From Branchiostoma floridae (taxonomy: Eukaryota; Chordata; Leptocardii; Amphioxiformes; Branchiostomatidae), in NCBI RefSeq assembly GCF_000003815.2, contig NC_049991.1, positions 17,251,083 through 17,315,082 of the forward strand: a stretch of 64,000 nucleotides of DNA, read 5' to 3'. Shown here one piece after another: positions 43,550 to 54,738 of this stretch. The notes under the pieces are model-generated. The model was not told the origin of the DNA and did no database searches. It worked only from the letters and a program-made list of their open reading frames with translations. A program made the translations under genes and the position numbers. Each line of letters begins with the position of its first letter. The stretch's first letter is position 1.

Positions 43550-43734
43550 TCGCAGAGCCACCGTGCTGCCCCCGGCCGAGGGTAGTGGTGTCAGATCCTG
43601 GATATACCATCTCCGATGAGAGCGGGTTCAGTGCGTACAGGCTGTCACCTCCTCTGCAATGCGATGAGCCCGCCGAGGAGGAGACACCACCGCCGGAGGA
43701 GGAGACACCGCCGCCAGACGAACCGCTCATCTAG
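43550..43734 (+). CDS. Gene 2: acidic proline-rich C-terminal tail (last exon)
   Basis: Acceptor CACGTACAG ends at 43549; phase 1 in; TAG stop at 43732-43734. VAEPPCCPRPRVVVSDPGYT then CDEPAEEETPPPEEETPPPD, ending EPLI. No membrane anchor. A vicinal CC and one further Cys may allow interchain disulphides, an inference. Confidence 0.9.
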
Positions 43735-44908
43735 GAGGAGAGACCAGAGACGCTCAGATGGTCAAATTAGGCGACGCGGTTGAGAAGAAATTGAGAATTT
43801 CTTGTGATACAGAGTAGAATGTGAGTTTCAGATAACATCACCGTTTGGTCTGTAGTCCTGTTATCACATCATCAGGATGCAGAATTATATTGAAATTTGA
43901 TGATCACAAGTAAAGCATTTCTAGTCATTATCTATACGTATTATTGAATAGGACGTACAACTCTAGAAATTATTTGCGGTGTATATTGCGGTGGTATTTC
44001 TTCCCTTAATTCAACATTTTGATGATTTTTTATTTTTTGCTGCATTTCAAGAATAATAGAAAGTTGTTTCAGACAGATAAGATCGACATTTTATCATTTA
44101 TGCATTAGTTGGAAGCAGCTGTTCTAAGTGGAAAGTGGTATTGAGCTTAGCATAGAATATTGTATTTTAACGATATTGATGTGCATTAAATTGCTTTGTA
44201 CGGCTCTTACTTAAGTTATCAGCTATCTAATTTCAATAACCATGTATCCTCCATAGTTACCACAACAAGTAACGTTACATAAACGTTATGCTGTTAACAT
44301 TGCTTTTGTGCACAATACCACAATTAGAAGACCATGTATATTATATGGTATTATAGAAAAGATCGAGACTTCATCTAGATTTAGTTGACAGCTGAAACAG
44401 TTGTGTAGTGTAGCCGCTGCCTAACGTGTTTTTATATTGTACTCACTGCATAGAGCTGTATGATTGCCGTGGAAAAAACACTAGCTGTTTATAAACCCTA
44501 AAGTATCCAATGTGTAGGTGTAGATCAATATCAATAACTAAATAAATAAAGTATTTGAGAAAATAATAGAAGAAGAGCAACATATCCTGTGATGACACTC
44601 TCTTTTTACACCAAGGATGATTGAGATTCTGTTTTCTAACCATGAACACCAGAGTTTGCACCATACCATGCAAACCTTAATTGTAAAACATTAAACAGAT
44701 TGTTGTATTTATCTTTGTTGTATGAAGTACAGTATAGTTTGACAATTCACAATCGATACCGACCCATAAGTTAACATCAACAACACTAGTCTCGATTAGG
44801 TTGTTATATTAGAAATATAGATATAATTATTTTGGCAACTTAGACTTAACTTGCATTCATGCGTTAGAATGGTGGGTATCTGTTGTCACTTTTTCCTCTG
44901 CAAATAAA
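43735..44908 (+). terminator. 3' UTR of gene 2 with candidate poly(A) signals
   Basis: AT-rich without ORFs. AATAAA occurs at 44541-44550 (overlapping pair) and 44903-44908. The end is inferred. Confidence 0.5.
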
Positions 44909-47900
44909 AAGGTCTGCGGGAAGTTTTTTGTCTGTTTTATTTGTACATGGTATGTTGCGAGTTAGAAAAATGTCCAAGTTACAAAGATATTTTTAGCAAG
45001 CAAACATGAATGTATATGTTGTAGGGACTACTAGACCGAAATTATGTCATTTTTACTCAGATTATCCTTCGATAACTAGCTATAGCTTGCAAAAAGGTTA
45101 AATCTTAGTACTGATACGCATGTACAAGTTTAAGGAGTGTGATTCTTGCAATAAACACCAAAATTAGCCCAGTAAAAGATTCGGCACTAGATCTTTTCTC
45201 AGATGAAGAAATACATGCACTGGTGGAGTTAAAAATACTTCAAAGCATTAGAAAGGTTTAGATAAGGTGAATAGTTGTGATATGGGTAAGAGTTACAAGG
45301 GTGATGAATTCTGTCATTACTGATTCGGTAAAGCGTAAAACTTGACACGTTTCCCTCTGATACATTGTATTTTTGATAGATATTACTGTAAATGCAGAAA
45401 TGTTTGCGGTTTTCGCGGTGCCCGCTTCATCGCAAACTTAAAGCCACCGATCGCTAGAACATTTTCTGTTTTGTCTTCTCCCCACCTACCCTCTTGTCTT
45501 AGCCCTACATGTGGACACTACGTTGTAGTGCGGGAGGTGCCTGTTACGATGAGGATGCACGCATACTAACAAAAGCACAACTTTTTAAACACAAGTCTAC
45601 TGATCTTTGAACATTGAATGCAGATTATAAATGCGTGCTACGTGTCCAGCGGGTAAATACAGCTACTACAGTGACAGTATGTCAATAATGTTACAATACA
45701 TCCAGTTTTTCTGGAGTTATGCTGGTCTTCTACGTATATACATGCATTCATACATACACCTAAAACGCTACCGAAAACATAATCTTCTTTGCGGAGGCAA
45801 TTATCTGGTACATTTCAAGAAGTGTTTACTGTTTAAGTGCTGACTAAAATCCCAGAGTTGTGTGCGCCCCTCTGATTTGTTGTCTGCCACAGCAAACCTC
45901 AAAGTGTGTTGTTTAATTGAGGGGAAACTCTCATAGTCATATGTCACCGGTAATTGACTTCTGGTGACAAGTTAATTGGCCTCAAATTTGAGACAAAAAT
46001 GATTCTTCTTCTTTCAAAATATGATTTATGTACATATTCTGGCGTGAAAACATACCAGACAACTAAAATTTTCGAATGTTGGTATCAAACTCTTACTTTT
46101 TAAGACTATAGTGATTGCTCAATTAAGTTGTCATAGTCTTTGCCGAAGAAAGGTGTTTTGGGGTGCCCCCAATTATCTCGCCCACCGAAGTGAATGATGT
46201 TCACTCGTATGCGATAAAAAAATTGAAGGCATGCCAACTTCTGTCCGGCATCACTACACCTGGTGGTTTGTCATACATATTTAGATATCAGCAGAGCTAC
46301 CAGGTTTTATTGTTGTTTACGTAGACCGTAAAACAATACAATGAAATTTTGAAAGAGTTTAACGAGGAATGTAGATTAATTATAGTTTTGGCCAAGATAC
46401 AAGACCAATATTTTGTACCTCTACAGCAGTTCAGATATCAAACATTGATAAACTGTATGATAAACGATTTAATAAGCTTCAATGGTAAGCTAAAAACAAT
46501 ACCATCCTTCCTATGACGAGTTCCTGTCGCCATTTATTTATGTGGAACACACCAGATTTACCTTTGTTCTGAAACATAAGTCAACCATTATCTCCTGTCA
46601 AATCAAAATTAAGCTGTCACAAAGATAGATGTTCTGTGATCATCCAATCATCACGCACAGCGAACTGAATAATCTTCACTCATGGGTCAAATTGAACGCG
46701 TGCCAACTTGGATGTGCATAACGTAGCATCTGTCTGGTGCATTGTCTGATCCGTAATATGCATTCATAGCCAGAGTTTTTGTGTTGTTTACAGAATAGAC
46801 TGTGACAAAAATTAGATGGATTTAAGTTTAGAAGAGCTTTATTTACAATTTAAATTTGTTCCATTGTTTGGGACGATGGGGCACATTTCATACACAGATG
46901 AATATCAAAGTCAAACTACTGCTGACGTATCCTGCGTCACATCAACTAACGGCAGCTACATTTTGTTCATGTTATCTGATAAAGGTGATTGATATGGACC
47001 CACTCTTACTTACTCCTCGCGCTACCTCTTTATCCTGCTAGGAATGGATTGTCGAATAAAGATCATTCGTGTTTTGAAATATTTTATCCTTTGCCACGTT
47101 CGCTGGGTATGACCTATGACATTGGGATGCAAAACAATCAAAACCCTGGCCAAGTTGGCCAGGTGTGACCTATAACACAGGAAGCAAAACACTGAAAACA
47201 TTCTTCGCGTGGTCTTCATCAAGTTAATGAGATGCAAGAAGTTACATATATAACTATTTTCACACCTTCTTTCAAATTCAGTTTAAAAGATAATTCAAAT
47301 GTTGATTGTATGATTCAGATCATTACAAATCAATGAAAGATGCATACATGTTCGTGTATTGAGTTCGTTGATTACTGTAGCTTTAAACAGAATATAGTAC
47401 ACGGCTCATGATATAAATCTAGTTCATTCATTTGTCACTGAGACTGAACTGAACGACCATGATTCCCCCAAAATTGAAGGCAAATATGAGATCTTAAGCA
47501 AGATTTCAAAAGAAACAGAAATGTCGACTAAGCAAAGCACATATAGTTTTCCGTCTTTCATACCCCAAATCATTTTGTTGACATCTACAAAATCACATTG
47601 AAAATCATAAAAACTGACGTTTACATTGACATTCAAACTATTGAGAAAAGGGTAAAACAAACTTATCACTAAATAAATAACATTCACAAAACGTAGTATC
47701 ACAACAGGTATGACAGATCCGATCTGAGCACAATCGATCTGAGGCTTGGAAATCAATAGCCTTGATTAAACATCATCGATATGACGATTCTGTCAGAATA
47801 CGAGTATGATACAACTAAAGCTAGACGAAGTTAAATCGATAAAAGCGTAAAACTTATTGCCCTGTTGATACTCACTGCATCAACTTTTCACCTTTAACAT

Positions 47901-48925
47901 CTACATGTAACAGTGGCCGCAGTCGATCATTGCACACAATAGAAACGTTGTGTAACAATAAGGCACAATACAAGCAAAATACATAAACTTCATTTAACTA
48001 TTACACCAGTTATAGGATTCTACGAGGTGATAACAAAAGCATGTTAAAGTTCAATAGAACATTTTACAAGCCAAAAAAATCGCAAACTCCCACCGTCTAA
48101 AAATGAAAATATCATATTGTTGTATATGATACTTATGTATATATAACCACTAAAAAAACGTCACAACATCAGATTAAAAGCATGGACACTCATTACACAC
48201 GATTCTAGTTCCTGTTGATGAAGAACATGTATTATAGCGCTAGCAACACACATTAAACAATACGCAGACTCCCCTGAATTCAATCTTCGGGTCGTGGTGA
48301 CGCCTTGACATATTGGGTTTTTAATTCCCGACTCTAGATGGAACTACACCATGAACAGTGGGTCTGGAAAAAAAAAACTTTAAGTTAATATGTGATATGA
48401 TAGTCACCCAATGCACATCTTGCCATTGGTGCATCATCGAGGAACCACTAATGAAGTTTTAATATTCAAAATATTTATTCCACATTCTTGTCCAAATGAG
48501 CTAAATACAGTACGTTGTGTGAAGAGAATATTAAACAAGTATGCCAGTATCGACAACTTACAGAAAATGTATAAAGCAGATGCAGCAGATCTTTCTGAAG
48601 TATTTACTACATGTATGTTACGTTCTAAAGTACATCCCGAAAGTTAATGTTACTCACAAAGTGGGTTGAGATCCAAAATAAAGCTAGATTGAATTGCGTG
48701 ATGGAAAAAAGAGACGATCCAACAGTTTCAAACATGGTTTAAATAAATTGGTACATACTATGTGTACATTGCCTGAAAATCACAAATTACGTCAAAAGAG
48801 GACATTGGCACTGTGGATAATATTAAAGGCATTAAAATAGAATAAACTGTACCGTCGCCATGATGCATTACTGTGGTTATAGCAACCAATATATCAGAGA
48901 GTGCATGCAGATATACCAGACAATA
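44909..48925. other. Intergenic between gene 2 and the channel genes
   Basis: No gene recognised in 4 kb. 45383-45530 (TACTGTAAATGCAGAAATGT, then TTGCGGTTTTCGCGGTGCC) looks like a dispersed repeat. 46110-46345 and about 46590-46800 are diverged direct copies (TTGTCATAGTCTTTG against CTGTCACAAAGATAG; GCATGCCAACTT against GCGTGCCAACTT). The 3' ends of the facing genes lie on either side. Confidence 0.5.
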
Positions 48926-48954
48926 TTAAACACGGAAAGCGTAGTAGTTGCATG

Positions 48955-49252
48955 CATAGACTCCTTCACCGGCGTCTCTAGGGCCCTGACGAAAGTTGTT
49001 TTTTTTTTGGGGGGGGGGGGGGTGAGGTGGGGGGGTTGAATGCCGAGAAAGGAAAAATGCCGGGAGAGGAATAGATATTCGGGTGGGGGGTGTGGGTGTT
49101 TGTATCGGCCCTAGCTTTCCCGTCGTATTCCCGGATAAAAAATCGCGAATCGACGTCCACCCCTCCTCCCCCCCCCCCCCCCCCCCACACACACACCTCA
49201 CCCCCACAAAAGGAACTTTCGCCAAGGCCCTACAGACGCCGGTGAAGGAGGC
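48955..49252. repeat. Inverted duplication of the end of channel gene A, with G/C tracts
   Basis: CTCCTTCACCGGCGTCTCTA GGGCCCTGACGAAAG at 48960-48995 is the inverse of CTTTCGCCAAGGCCCTACAG ACGCCGGTGAAGGAG at 49217-49251. Between them are a T/G run (48998-49022), GGTGAGGTGGGGGGG, and the inverse poly-C run with CACCTCACCCCC. The centre is near 49105. Confidence 0.85.
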
Positions 49253-49415
49253 TATTGCATCCATACCATTTTCCTTCAGCAGACCCTGTCCCAGGCGTTT
49301 TACGCCATTCTTCCGTGGAGAGTGGATCGCCCGGGCATCTTCGTCGGTGAATCCGGACGAATCCAAGGTGCTATTTATCTTCTGATAGTATTCTTTGATG
49401 TCTCTACACAAATCC
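49202..49415 (-). CDS. Channel gene A: C-terminal extension (exon, 3' edge uncertain)
   Basis: Acceptor (minus) CTTCACAAAG ends at 49416. Translation DLCRDIKEYYQKINS, SSGFTDEDARAIHS, then GLLKENGMDAIASFTGVCRA. The first 27 residues match channel gene B (DLCENIDRFYKRTKCT, ISGFTDEEVEAIE). The frame then runs into the C/G-rich inverted duplication; a possible donor (GGGG then GTGAGG) at 49201 is used here as the limit. The 3' end of gene A is probably rearranged. Confidence 0.6.
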
Positions 49416-49629
49416 TTTGTGAAGGATGATAAACAAGTACCTTTTGATGGTCTGTTTTGTTTATACATAAGAAAAAATTGGTATGGCCACTATTCTCTTA
49501 AAAGTTAGATGGCTAGAATTTTTGTTGTCACTGCGTTGTTCCTTAACTAGCATTGGTTGAATGTTTGAACAAGCACCTTTGCCAGAAAGATCTCAGGTAG
49601 GTCTTATTCAAGTCGTTAAAATGACTTAC

Positions 49630-49677
49630 CAGATATTCGTCGCCCACCCCTTCCAGCAGTGTACGCGTGCAGCATAT
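49630..49677 (-). CDS. Channel gene A: short linker after M4 (exon)
   Basis: 48 bp between TTTGTAG acceptor and GTAAG donor on the minus strand, phase 0 to 0: ICCTRTLLEGVGDEYL. Channel gene B has an exon of the same length and phase at 58726 ending DKEYL. Only the last residues are conserved. Confidence 0.7.
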
Positions 49678-49839
49678 CTACAAAGGTAAAACATGGCTTA
49701 GATTAACATCAAGAATGTCTTGGGAGAAAATGACTGTTTTGTTACAGGTTGTTTAGCTTCACATTCAGGCATAGCAGTGTTTTTTTGTATTTGCAATACA
49801 TTTGTTGAAGAGATTCATCAGTCACGTGTGTAAACATTG

Positions 49840-50210
49840 TTACAAGATAGCATGTGAACAGTGTGGGAGGTATATGTCGGGGAAACAGAAAGATCGTTAG
49901 GAGAACGGACAGCAGAGCATCAAAAGTCTATTGACAACAAGGATTGCAAATCTGCTTTGAGTCAACACCTACTCAAATCGCGCCACATTGTAACGACCAA
50001 ACCTATCTCTGACACTATTAAGATCATTGACCAAGAACCACGTAATGCACATAGGAAGGTTAAAGAAGCGGTCCACATACAGTTGGAAAGTGCGAAACTG
50101 AACCGGAACGATGGATGGGAGCTGCCCAAATCCTACTTACCTCTACTTCGCAAGGAGGCGGGGGTGAGGGGCAGAAGATCCACGCAAGTCTCGACCTAGT
50201 TCTCGCAACT
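49840..50210 (+). mobile_element. Penelope-like element fragment: GIY-YIG endonuclease domain
   Basis: The plus-strand frame at 49861-50199 reads VYVGETERSLGERTAEHQKS, then SALSQHLLKSRH, a GIY-YIG nuclease region (here Y-VG), and ends KLNRNDGWELPKSYLPLLRK, the typical C-terminus of Penelope elements. The reverse transcriptase part is absent: a 3' fragment inserted antisense in an intron of channel gene A. Confidence 0.8.
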
Positions 50211-50612
50211 CTCGCGAGAACTACTAGTAGGTCACTCCGTGATCATGATGGACTGACAGTCATCGAAAATTTGGAGGTATGTTTGCTTACCTGTCAAAAC
50301 TAGTCACTGTTTGATGAAAAATTCTATTTAATGCAATACATTTGATATGTAACATTAAAAAGAGAAGATGCTGTGTGAAGTTTTGCGACTATAATAGAGT
50401 TGAGTGGGATTTTCTTCAAGCAGCGAAGTTCGAATTTTGAATGGTTCGTGATACAAATCTGTTGGGTTACTCAATGAACTTTATTTTTTCAGTGCCGTTT
50501 TTAGGCCCCTTGTAGCAAATGCTTCGTTACGACGTCTAAGAAGATTTAGATTTGGTTGAAAAAATTCTGACTAAAAGCCTTATAGCGTTTGAGGGTATAT
50601 ATACTACCGCAC

Positions 50613-50774
50613 CTGGATCAAGGCGTATCCTCCGAACAGGAAATGAGCTAAGACGATGACGACTGCCATAACGGCCTTGGAGATTTCGTCGAAGGTATGG
50701 GGGTAGACGGACGCCAGGGCGTTCTGGGCGACCATGAGACCTTGGAAGATCATGCAGAACAGTACGTACTTGTC
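50613..50774 (-). CDS. Channel gene A: M3, short loop and M4 (exon)
   Basis: 162 bp, phase 0 to 0, between a TTCGTACAG acceptor and a GTGCGG donor (minus). DKYVLFCMIFQGLMVAQNAL is the end of M3; ASVYPHTFDE is the whole M3-M4 linker; ISKAVMAVVIVLAHFLFGGY is M4. Animal receptors normally have 70 or more residues in this loop; here there are about ten, as in bacterial channels. Confidence 0.88.
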
Positions 50775-51083
50775 CTGTACGAATAAAAAGTGTAACAAAA
50801 AGCATTAGAAGAGGTAGTGCTGGTAAAAATATATCAAGGTTTGGCAGAGGATTTATTCATAATTCAACACTACAAACATTTATTTAATAACCACAATAAG
50901 ACAGAATCATTAAATGTTCTTGGTGCTTTCCTTGAGTCGTGAAAGTATATTTAATACTGAAACGAATGAAAACGTTATGTAAATGTATACATTATTACTT
51001 ATACTTGAACAAATATCACAGTCTGATACCTAAACTTGTTTTCTGGAGTATTCTATGGAAAAGGTTACAGTTCTATCACTTAC

Positions 51084-51239
51084 CAGAAGCGTGAGGTACG
51101 ATATCTTTGGAAGGTTCTGGGTCACCACGCTCTTGAAAGCGACCGAGGTAAGCAGGAGTGTGAGGGAGACATTGAGACGGGACCAAGGCTTGTCATGGGG
51201 CACGCAGAATGCAGTAAACGACAGCAACATGATCAAAAA
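51084..51239 (-). CDS. Channel gene A: end of M1 and pore helix M2 (exon)
   Basis: 156 bp, phase 0 to 0 (acceptor ATATTACAG, donor GTAAGT on minus). FLIMLLSFTAFCV ends M1; RLNVSLTLLLTSVAFKSVVT is M2; QNLPKISYLTLL starts M3. The M2 to M3 stretch lines up without gaps with bacterial ELIC-type channels as I recall them. Identical length to the gene B exon at 59642. Confidence 0.9.
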
Positions 51240-51760
51240 CTGTAATATGATAAAATGTATAACGTTATATAATAACTGTATTCCAAGACTCTATTGTAAA
51301 CAAAGTAAAAGAATGGTATACAAAATTGTATACTCAACAGGGCCATTATAAAAGATAGAGATACATGTAGATGAGGACGGAATGGCATCTGTTCTAAATC
51401 TTTTTCTATCTAAACTATTTGAAGGGTTTGCCTTCTTTTTCGTAAGCATTTGAAAATGATCAACCCCCTTTCTGTCTTATCTAAGGTCAGGAAGATGAAA
51501 GAAAATTTACCATTGACTTTCCGGCGTCCTCCGAGGCTGCTTTACGACGAAACAGGTAAGTTACTTTTTATGTTTGCATGTAAACAAATTACAAAAGGTG
51601 GCCAAACGCCATAAATGTGTAGAAAATTTACAGCTTGTAACTATTCAACCAAAGGTGTAGTTTTATGGAGAGAAACATAAAGTTAACGTTTGTTGAGGGA
51701 GTTTCCGTTGGGGAGGGGGTGCTGTATTGATGTCCCTATCTTTGTTATCTTTTTTGTTCA

Positions 51761-51880
51761 GAATGAAATTGAAATGTTCAGAATGAAATTGAAATGATCA
51801 GAATGAAATTGAAATGTTTAGAATGAAATTGAAATGTTCAGAATGAAATTGAAATGTTCAGAATGAAATTGAAATGTTGA
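51761..51880. repeat. 20-bp minisatellite, six exact-length units
   Basis: Six units of GAATGAAATTGAAATGTTCA with only single-base changes in an intron of channel gene A. Confidence 0.97.
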
Positions 51881-52198
51881 ATATCTATGAATAGTAATAG
51901 AATAATTCTTCAATCAGTGACTCTTGAAACACATTTTCGGTGTCTGCTCAGTCCACCTTGATCACGGAATACCCAAGTCTCGTGAGATCTCGAGACTTGC
52001 TTGAATCCCCCCCCCCCCCTCCGCTGCCTCCATGCGGAGTAGGGGGAGGTAGGACTTGAGCAGCACCCAGCCATCATTGCAGTTCACTAGACCATTCCAT
52101 GATCAACGTTATTTCAAGAGTCACTGATTGACGAGTTATTCTCCAAACTCGCTTATACGTGACTGATGAACCTCTGAAACATTTACTACCATACGTAC

Positions 52199-52356
52199 CT
52201 CCACGAGAGCAATGTTCCAAACATAGAAACCCATTTTCCTCTGCACGTGCATGGTAATGTTGTACAGGGGGTACTGCCGCTGGGATGTTCCCTGGTCCAG
52301 AGCTGTGGCCCCGGGCTGACACAGGAGGTGCTTGTACACTTTCCACTGCTGCGAAC
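52199..52356 (-). CDS. Channel gene A: last extracellular strands and start of M1 (exon)
   Basis: 158 bp, phase 1 in, phase 0 out. SQQWKVYKHLLCQPG, RQYPLYNITMHVQRKMGFYV WNIALVE. The YPxYxIxxxVxRKMGFYVWN segment is the classic entry into M1 (compare the R-K/R-P-x-Y pattern of the superfamily). Confidence 0.9.
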
Positions 52357-52597
52357 CTGTCCGTAGATAATATCAGAAAGAAAAAAAGGAATCTTTGTTT
52401 ACACGACAAAAGTACAGCGACTTTCGTAAGGTCTATAACAACTACTTACAGTACAACTAAACAGACATACATGGATATCTATAGGTATAAATAAATCAAC
52501 ATATTGGGTCTAGCATGTCATTTACAGTATTGCGAAGCAACAACGTGCTGTAGAATGCATGGCATTGCAAGGGAAATTTAGCATGCTACGTGACGCT

Positions 52598-52813
52598 AGT
52601 TCACCTTTATCTGCGGGGTAACCTATATCCGTTGTTTTAAAAACAGGATATTTAGGGACATCAAATCAACTGACGGCGGTTTCAAACTTTTGAGATAAAA
52701 ATAACTTTGAAATATTCCAGATATGGAACTTCAGTAGACTTTATATCCCTAAATATACCCTGCTTTAAAAGCAACGGATATAGATTATACGGATAAAGAT
52801 GAAGTAGACTGCA
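52598..52813. mobile_element. MITE, second copy of the 36958 family
   Basis: TAGTTCACCTTTATCTGCGG GGTAACC at the left and GGATAAAGATGAAGTAGA at the right, inverted. Inner pairs ATATTTAGGGA and TCCCTAAATAT, and TATATCCGTTG and CAACGGATATA also match. In an intron of channel gene A. Confidence 0.8.
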
Positions 52814-52825
52814 GAAATGACTCAC

Positions 52826-52925
52826 CAACAAAGTTGTCAGTCCTTATGGTGTCTTTGTGGGCCATGTTCTTCGCAAATTCCACTTGGGATGAGGGCCAGT
52901 TGGACATCAACCTTATTGTCAGGTT
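52826..52925 (-). CDS. Channel gene A: ligand-binding domain, strands after the Cys-loop position (exon)
   Basis: 100 bp, phase 0 in, phase 1 out. NLTIRLMSNWPSSQVEFAKN MAHKDTIRTDNFVG. The residue where the second Cys of a Cys-loop would stand is Leu (Q-N-L). Confidence 0.85.
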
Positions 52926-53220
52926 CTATATGTATGCACCCACATGCAAGAAGCAGCAAGAAGTAGATAGTTTCATTAATACGTAGTATTACAATGCTTA
53001 ATATGCATTCAGTAATGATTTTTATGTCGATTTACAAAGTATGTAGAATTTACCCTTGAACCTGACTTTGCGTCTTGATGTTAAATGATATGTAAGCTGA
53101 CTTTTTATCTCCTGTTTTGTAATTAATTTATTGAGTGAGGTGCCCTTGTGAATTTTATTATCTACACTTTTGTAACACACCAATAAAATTTAATATAAAT
53201 AAACTGAAACTGTGAAGTAC

Positions 53221-53412
53221 CTGGTAGTCGAAAGGAAAGCTGCGAAGGTCCATCTTGTCCTTAAACGTTGCTTGAACCCTGTTGCTTATCATGACTATGG
53301 GCATACCATCTTCCTTCCTGATGATGAGGTCATATTTCCTCTCATGTTTGTCGACTTTTACAGCGTTAAACAGGTCAACGCGTGGGGCCCACTGGTCTTG
53401 CCACACGACTTC
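53221..53412 (-). CDS. Channel gene A: ligand-binding domain core (exon)
   Basis: 192 bp, phase 0 to 0. EVVWQDQWAPRVDLFNAVKV, then SNRVQATFKDKMDLRSFPFD YQ. FPFDxQ is the superfamily hallmark; the first Cys of the Cys-loop is absent. WxP and the N-x-R-V-x-A-T-F strand fit the pentameric channel fold. Confidence 0.92.
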
Positions 53413-53739
53413 CTAAGTAGATGTAATCACACAATCATTAGTCTTACAAATACGAATAATCCATTGTGGAAAACTTTTAGCTAAGTGTAATGTGAAATAG
53501 GGCATGTTCAATGGGGGAGGGAGTAGTCAGGCCCACTTAAGATTTCTTAAGACGTCGTGAGATCGTCGTACGATTTGGATGTTATAGGCTTTTTAAGCAG
53601 TCTGTGACAGAACCAACTACCGACATGGATCCAAAACAGCATTTTGTTGAACTTTGCAGGAGACGTAGCATTGTCCTCCGAAATTAGTTAGCGATTAGTG
53701 CGACGATCGCACGATCTTTGTGACCGCGCCCTAACTTAC

Positions 53740-53871
53740 CTCTCTACGCTTCTTTCCCTTCAGTTCCGGTTCCTCATACCAGACCCCAAACCACAAGTCT
53801 GCCGAAAACTCCTGTCTGACGGTGTCGATTTCCCCGAGTGTGATGATGCTCGGTCTGACAAGCACGCGAAC
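53740..53871 (-). CDS. Channel gene A: ligand-binding domain, first strands (exon)
   Basis: 132 bp, phase 0 to 0. VRVLVRPSIITLGEIDTVRQ EFSADLWFGVWYEEPELKG. This is strand 1 through loop 2 of a channel extracellular domain (I..I.E....F.....F..W.E..L). Confidence 0.9.
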
Positions 53872-54166
53872 CTGACAGAATGATAGAGAGAAACAGAGAA
53901 TGGTTTATGGAATCAAATAAACGCAGCAAAAACGGCTGAATTACAGTTTCTTACATTGGGCAAAATACATGTTTAAATACTTAGCATATTAAAAGCGTTA
54001 AGGTGATATGATGATAGTAAAGGATATGATAATCTAATTCTTTAAAATGTCTAAGACTTACTTTAAGTGTAAACCCTAAGTCAAGTTTCATACATTTTAT
54101 TTGCGGAGATGTTTTTCTATTCAAATTCGCATAAAGTGTCTACCACTTGAAATATTTTCAGCAAAC

Positions 54167-54289
54167 CTTTCTGTTATCTGTCCTTTTTATGTGCCAAACC
54201 TCGTCCTTGCTTTTGCGCAGGTTGGTTTCCACTTTCGCCAGCAGCTTTACTGTTTCATTTAGGGAGTCCGTGGCCTCTTGTGTTGCCAT
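54167..54289 (-). CDS. Channel gene A: N-terminal helical exon
   Basis: 123 bp: MATQEATDSLNETVKLLAKV ETNLRKSKDEVWHIKRTDNR K. The ATG directly follows a splice acceptor (TTTATAAACAG), so the ATG could be the start after a 5' UTR intron or an internal Met with an unseen signal-peptide exon upstream. The donor GTTTGC is weak. Confidence 0.75.
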
Positions 54290-54519
54290 CTGTTTATAAA
54301 CGGAAAAGGAATTCATTAAAAAAAGACATAAAATGACATGCATGTTTTATTCGTCACGTTATAACTTATGGTCGTGGAATCATAAGAAAGCATTTTCATA
54401 ACCGTTTGTATTCTTAACATATAGAAATATATATTCCCATGCAGGGTCACAGAATATACAAATTTGAACAAACGAAACTGGGCTACTGCACGTGGCTAAT
54501 GCAAATATTGCTTAACTCG

Positions 54520-54738
54520 ATAAATGGGAATCCCCACGGAAATGGGAATCCCCACGGAAATGGGAATCCCCACTAAAATTGGAATCCCCACGGAAATGGG
54601 AATCCCCACTAAAATGGGAATCCCCACGGAAATGGGAATCCCCACGAAAATGGGAATCCCCACGGAAATGGGAATCCCCACGGAAATGGGAATCCCCCCA
54701 CTAAAATGGAATACCCACGAAAATGGGAATACCCACTG
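54520..54738. repeat. 18-bp minisatellite, about 12 units
   Basis: Units of CCCCACGGAAATGGGAAT with CGG/CTA and AAA variants. ORFs through it (MGIPTE repeats) are repeat artefacts. Confidence 0.95.

Noticed and set aside
49083..49385. Pro-rich plus-strand gene at the poly-C tract
   Set aside because: It is antisense to the channel gene A C-terminal exon and driven by the homopolymer tract.
54520..54738. Repeat protein (MGIPTE units) or CRISPR-like array
   Set aside because: An 18-bp minisatellite keeps all frames open; no splice sites or start context support a protein.
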